Assembly: GCA_014529385.2 (NCBI GenBank)
Contig: CM043967.1
Location: forward strand, 82,532,278 to 82,596,277
Origin: Adiantum capillus-veneris
Taxonomy: Eukaryota; Streptophyta; Polypodiopsida; Polypodiales; Pteridaceae
Direction: 5' to 3'
Length of the DNA: 64,000 nt
The position numbers and the translations under genes were made by a program. A model generated the notes under the pieces. That model was given only the letters and a program-made list of their open reading frames with translations, was not told the origin of the DNA and did no database searches. Shown in pieces: positions 61,086 to 64,000 of this stretch. How positions within the stretch are numbered: the stretch's first letter is position 1; each line of letters opens with the position of its first letter.

Positions 61086-61097
61086 TCCGACAAAAAA

Positions 61098-62052
61098 ATG
61101 AGGTGGGAAAATTTCCTTTTGCAATTTCATTTTCATATTGCTCACATTGTTGGAAATCATAATCAAGTAGCTAATGCACTCTCAAGACGACCGAGAGTGA
61201 ATGCGGTTTCCATAGCAACTCACAATGATCTATCTTCTATGATAGATGAGTATGCTATTGATCCCGATTTTAGAGATGTGATTTCATCCCTTTCATTAGG
61301 TAATAAAGAGGAACCATTTACCTTAATAGATGGTTATCTTCTCTATGGAAATAGACTATGCGTTACTAACTCACTACGTGAGAAAGTAATGTATGAATAT
61401 CATGCTCCTCCTTATGTGGGGCATAGAGGGATTCAGTCTACTCTAAAGAGGATTGAAACATATTTCTACTGGCCTACTATGAAAGCAAACACACAAGAGT
61501 ATGTTTCTAAATGTGTGGTATGCCAAAAGATGAAGTTTGATAGAGGGAAGCAACCTGGATTGCTTCAACCTTTGCCAATCCCTAATTCACCATGGGAGAG
61601 CATATTTATGGATTTTATCTTTGGATTACCTAAGTCTATCCATGGGAATATGGAAATATGGACGATAGTAGACAGGTTCAATAGATAAGTTCATTTTATA
61701 CCTGTCAAAAAGACTATCAAAAGCCCATCAAATGGCAACCCTCTTCATTTCACAAATCTTCAAGTACCATGGCTTGCCAATGTCCATAGTTTCGGATAGA
61801 GATCCTAGAATGACCAGTAATTTTTGGAAGGGTCTCTTTGAGAATTTAGGGACAAGGCTAAATTTCTCTTCGGCCTATCACCCACAAACGGATGGCCAAA
61901 GTGAAATATCTAACCTAACAATCCTTGATCTACTAAAAGCCTATGTAACGAAAGTAGATCAAAGATCACAATGGGAGAAGTACTTATCCTTAGTGGAGTA
62001 TGCTTGCACTAACACTGTACATACTTTCACGGGAAAAGCACCTTTGAGGTAA
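61098..62052 (+). pseudogene. integrase of element B
   Basis: 61098-61688: RNase H tail HIAHIVGNHNQVANALSRRP, then the HHCC zinc region (HAPPYVGHRGIQSTLKRIET, KCVVCQKMKFDRGK) and the core start SPWESIFMDFIFGLPKS. After a stop, 61732-62052 continues with LPMSIVSDRDPRMTSNFWKG and SSAYHPQTDGQSEISNLTIL, giving the D..D..E catalytic set. It is otherwise well preserved. Confidence 0.85.
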
Positions 62053-62099
62053 TTGAGGTAAGATCAAAAAGTCCCCTGCTACTTAAGGTACACGGGAAG

Positions 62100-62650
62100 A
62101 TCTTTGCTGTAGATGAGTATAGCCAAGACCTACAAGAATCTTTCCAAAAGATTAAGGATGCTATCTCTATCTCACAGCAAAGGCAAAAGGCTGCTGCTGA
62201 TAAGCACAGAAGATCCCAAGCCTTTAAAGAAAATGATTGAGTCTACTCAAATTTCTTCAGGCTCGATTAAGGCACACGACGGGCAAGTATCCTACAGGAC
62301 ACCTACTAGGCTAAGTTAGCAAAAAGGTACTATGGTCCCTTCCAGATTCTTAGGCCAATCAACTCAAGTTGCCCATCCATTGGCTCATACACAATGCTTT
62401 CCATGTGAGCCTATTAAATCATTACAAAGGAGAGCCACCAGAAGAACCAACTATTGAAGACCCACCAAAGATCGAGAACCAAGAAGAGGTGTTGCAGCGC
62501 GAGTCCATTCTCCGACATAAAGACAAGGTATTAAGAGGCAGTAAGACTATCCGATGATATCTTATTAAGTTTAAGAATTATCCTTTTGAAGAGGCTAGAT
62601 GGATGCAAGGCATACAATTAAAGGATTACCTAAACCTTGTTAATGATTAA
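62100..62650 (+). pseudogene. integrase C-terminus and chromodomain of element B
   Basis: After broken frames, 62369-62557 reads NAFHVSLLNHYKG, the conserved 'FHVSLLK' motif, then VLQRESILRHKDKVLRGSKT. Past a TGA at 62555-62557 the same frame gives YLIKFKNYPFEEARWMQ, and ends LKDYLNLVND-stop. This is the chromodomain pattern (ILD...R...Y.VKW..Y....TWE). The in-frame stop splits the domain. Confidence 0.75.
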
Positions 62651-63017
62651 TTACAATGCTTCCCTAGAGAAAGCAAATGTACAAATGTTAAAAAATGAAC
62701 AAAGTTTTTGTCTTATAAGACTCTCTTTTTCTTTATTGTGCACAAAAATGTAGTATGCATGCTTAGATCAAGTTGCGGAGACGATGTCTCCCAAACACCA
62801 AGTAGAGCTTGTCACTCTACTATGGAAGATTGATAGGACTAATGTGTAGACATGCTTGAGAAAGCTTTGGCTCCCACGCACCAAATGGACTAGTCATCCA
62901 TTCTGGAACAATGTCATAGGGTAACATAGGGATCCTCGCTAGGAAAAGGACTAATGAATATGATTTATCTTCTCTACCCCATAGTTGAGGACGAATATGA
63001 TTTCAAGAGAGAGGTAA
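62651..63017 (+). other. 3' untranslated region of element B
   Basis: Non-coding, ending in a purine-rich AAGAGAGAGGTAA immediately before the 3' LTR, the expected polypurine tract. Confidence 0.6.
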
Positions 63018-64000
63018 TGTCATAATAACTAATATCTAATTCTCCTAATAATTTTCTCATCTTAAATTGATTTTTTAATATGGGGAAGTACCAGGGGAGA
63101 AAAAGCTCGAATATTGGTTAAGCTGGAAGACCGTCCACAGTAGGGATCCAAAGGGGGGGCCATCTTCATAAGACCAAGCGGAAACAATGGTCTTAAAAGA
63201 CCCTAAGGTTCAACCCATTAAGACTTCCAAAATGCTAAGGTTTCAAAATTCAAAGGTTGTGTCCAAAGGTCAAAAGCCTAGGAATTGGATGCTTTGTGTG
63301 TGCTCAAAAGGTCTTCATGCATCGCTACATAGGAGGGGGCACACACACAGGCTCCCTTCACACAAAGGGAATGAGGGACACAATGTTAGCTCCCTAGCCC
63401 AGATGCCCACAAGGTGTACTCAAATCCTATTGGATGGAATTGGAGGTCAACCAATGAGAGTTAGGCTAGATTATATCGAGTTTAATTAATTTAAAAACAA
63501 TTAATAAAAGAACCAATAAGAATTAAGCTCTCTAAATGACTATTGGACATTCTCCCAAGGGGTCCAATGAGCATTCAACAACCCAATGGCTTGCTTGATT
63601 CGTATTGGCCACGAGACAAAGGGGACCAATGAGAGTTTAGTTGCATTAATTAATTATCTAAAGCTCTCGAGACACGTGTGAGAAGGCTATCACTTATGCT
63701 GCTTAATTTCCATTGGCTAAGCTTGGGGAGGTCCAATAGGGTGTGAGCATGAGCAAATAGCAAGAGAGGTCAACCAAGAGAGAGAGGGGGCTAAATTTTA
63801 CAAGGCGTTATCACTTACACACTCACACAATCTTATGTGTGGATCAAGAAGACTCTCTCTCTCTCCTTCTGAAGCTTTAACACTAGAATGGTAACCTAAC
63901 AGGACATAAAAGTGTCCTTTCAGGGTTTTGGGAAAAAATTCCAAAACCATAGTAGATCCAATCATTTTGAAAAATCCTTTCATGAGCTTATAGTTCAATA
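63018..64000 (+). repeat. 3' LTR of element B (partial)
   Basis: Starts TGTCATAATAACTAATATC and follows the 5' LTR closely to the window end, without its long CA tract. Confidence 0.8.

Larger units (their letters stand above)
56032..64000 (+). mobile_element. chromovirus element B (Ty3/gypsy), runs off the window
   Basis: 5' LTR from 56032, PBS-like site at 57579, gag-pol remains at 57.7-62.65 kb, and a 3' LTR from 63018 that is cut by the window end. Its left edge is only eight bases from the end of element R. A chromodomain after integrase places it among chromoviruses. Confidence 0.85.

Overview
This 64 kb window is repeat-dominated nuclear DNA from a land plant. The evidence is Ty3/gypsy lineages with plant-type primer-binding sites (iMet-like, and a Tat/Athila-like TGGCCCCGCTGCCGGGGA site), a chromovirus with a chromodomain, two plant-type CACTA elements, a hAT element with a DUF659 domain, and fragments of plant gene families (AP2/AINTEGUMENTA-like and HMA/HIPP-like). 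Long GA/CT and GT/CA microsatellites are abundant. The lineage cannot be named safely; the TE load suggests a large genome such as a fern or gymnosperm, which is inference. I found no intact host gene, rRNA, tRNA or CRISPR array.

Layout. 0-2.4 kb: decayed Ty1/copia pol (+) and a copia gag fragment (-). 2.9-5.6 kb: two long-inverted-repeat elements, each pair of arms containing a 155-bp (or shortened 80-bp) palindrome; the first carries a duplicated AP2-domain exon fragment. 6.0-7.0 kb: LTR plus PBS of a minus-strand Ty3 element related to the chromovirus at 56-64 kb. 7.0-8.5 and 29.6-32.0 kb: two halves of one gag-bearing Ty3 element ('X'), split by a 21-kb composite CACTA element (8538-29630, TGA target duplication). 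Inside that composite lie a Tat-type pol (11-15.2 kb, minus, dual RNase H), a 186-bp TG..CA insertion, a region with a protein-kinase-like gene, a coiled-coil/RING fragment and a DUF659 hAT transposase (15.4-23.6 kb), an LTR/PBS remnant near 24.47 kb, and a TAAATCTAATC-rich tandem region.

32035-36740: minus-strand Ty3 element 'Z' with a 5-bp TSD (AGTGC), complete gag, and a deletion running from the protease into the 3' LTR. 36.7-43.6 kb: minus-strand Ty3 element 'Y' with integrase, a protease-like segment lying after the integrase, an unknown 3' ORF and a polypurine tract. 43649-56023: 'R', a large-LTR element encoding gag but no pol. Its 5' LTR holds CACTA element #2 (44332-48968, TAT target duplication), while its 3' LTR preserves the matching empty site. 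56032-end: chromovirus 'B' with two LTRs and a broken gag-PR-RT-RH-IN-chromodomain.

The nest gives a relative order: X before CACTA #1 and Z; Y before R; R before CACTA #2; B abuts R. The most unusual parts are the kinase/RING/hAT neighbourhood with an array of hairpins sharing one loop sequence just upstream of the kinase (16.05-16.45 kb), and the HMA and AP2 gene fragments carried inside transposons.
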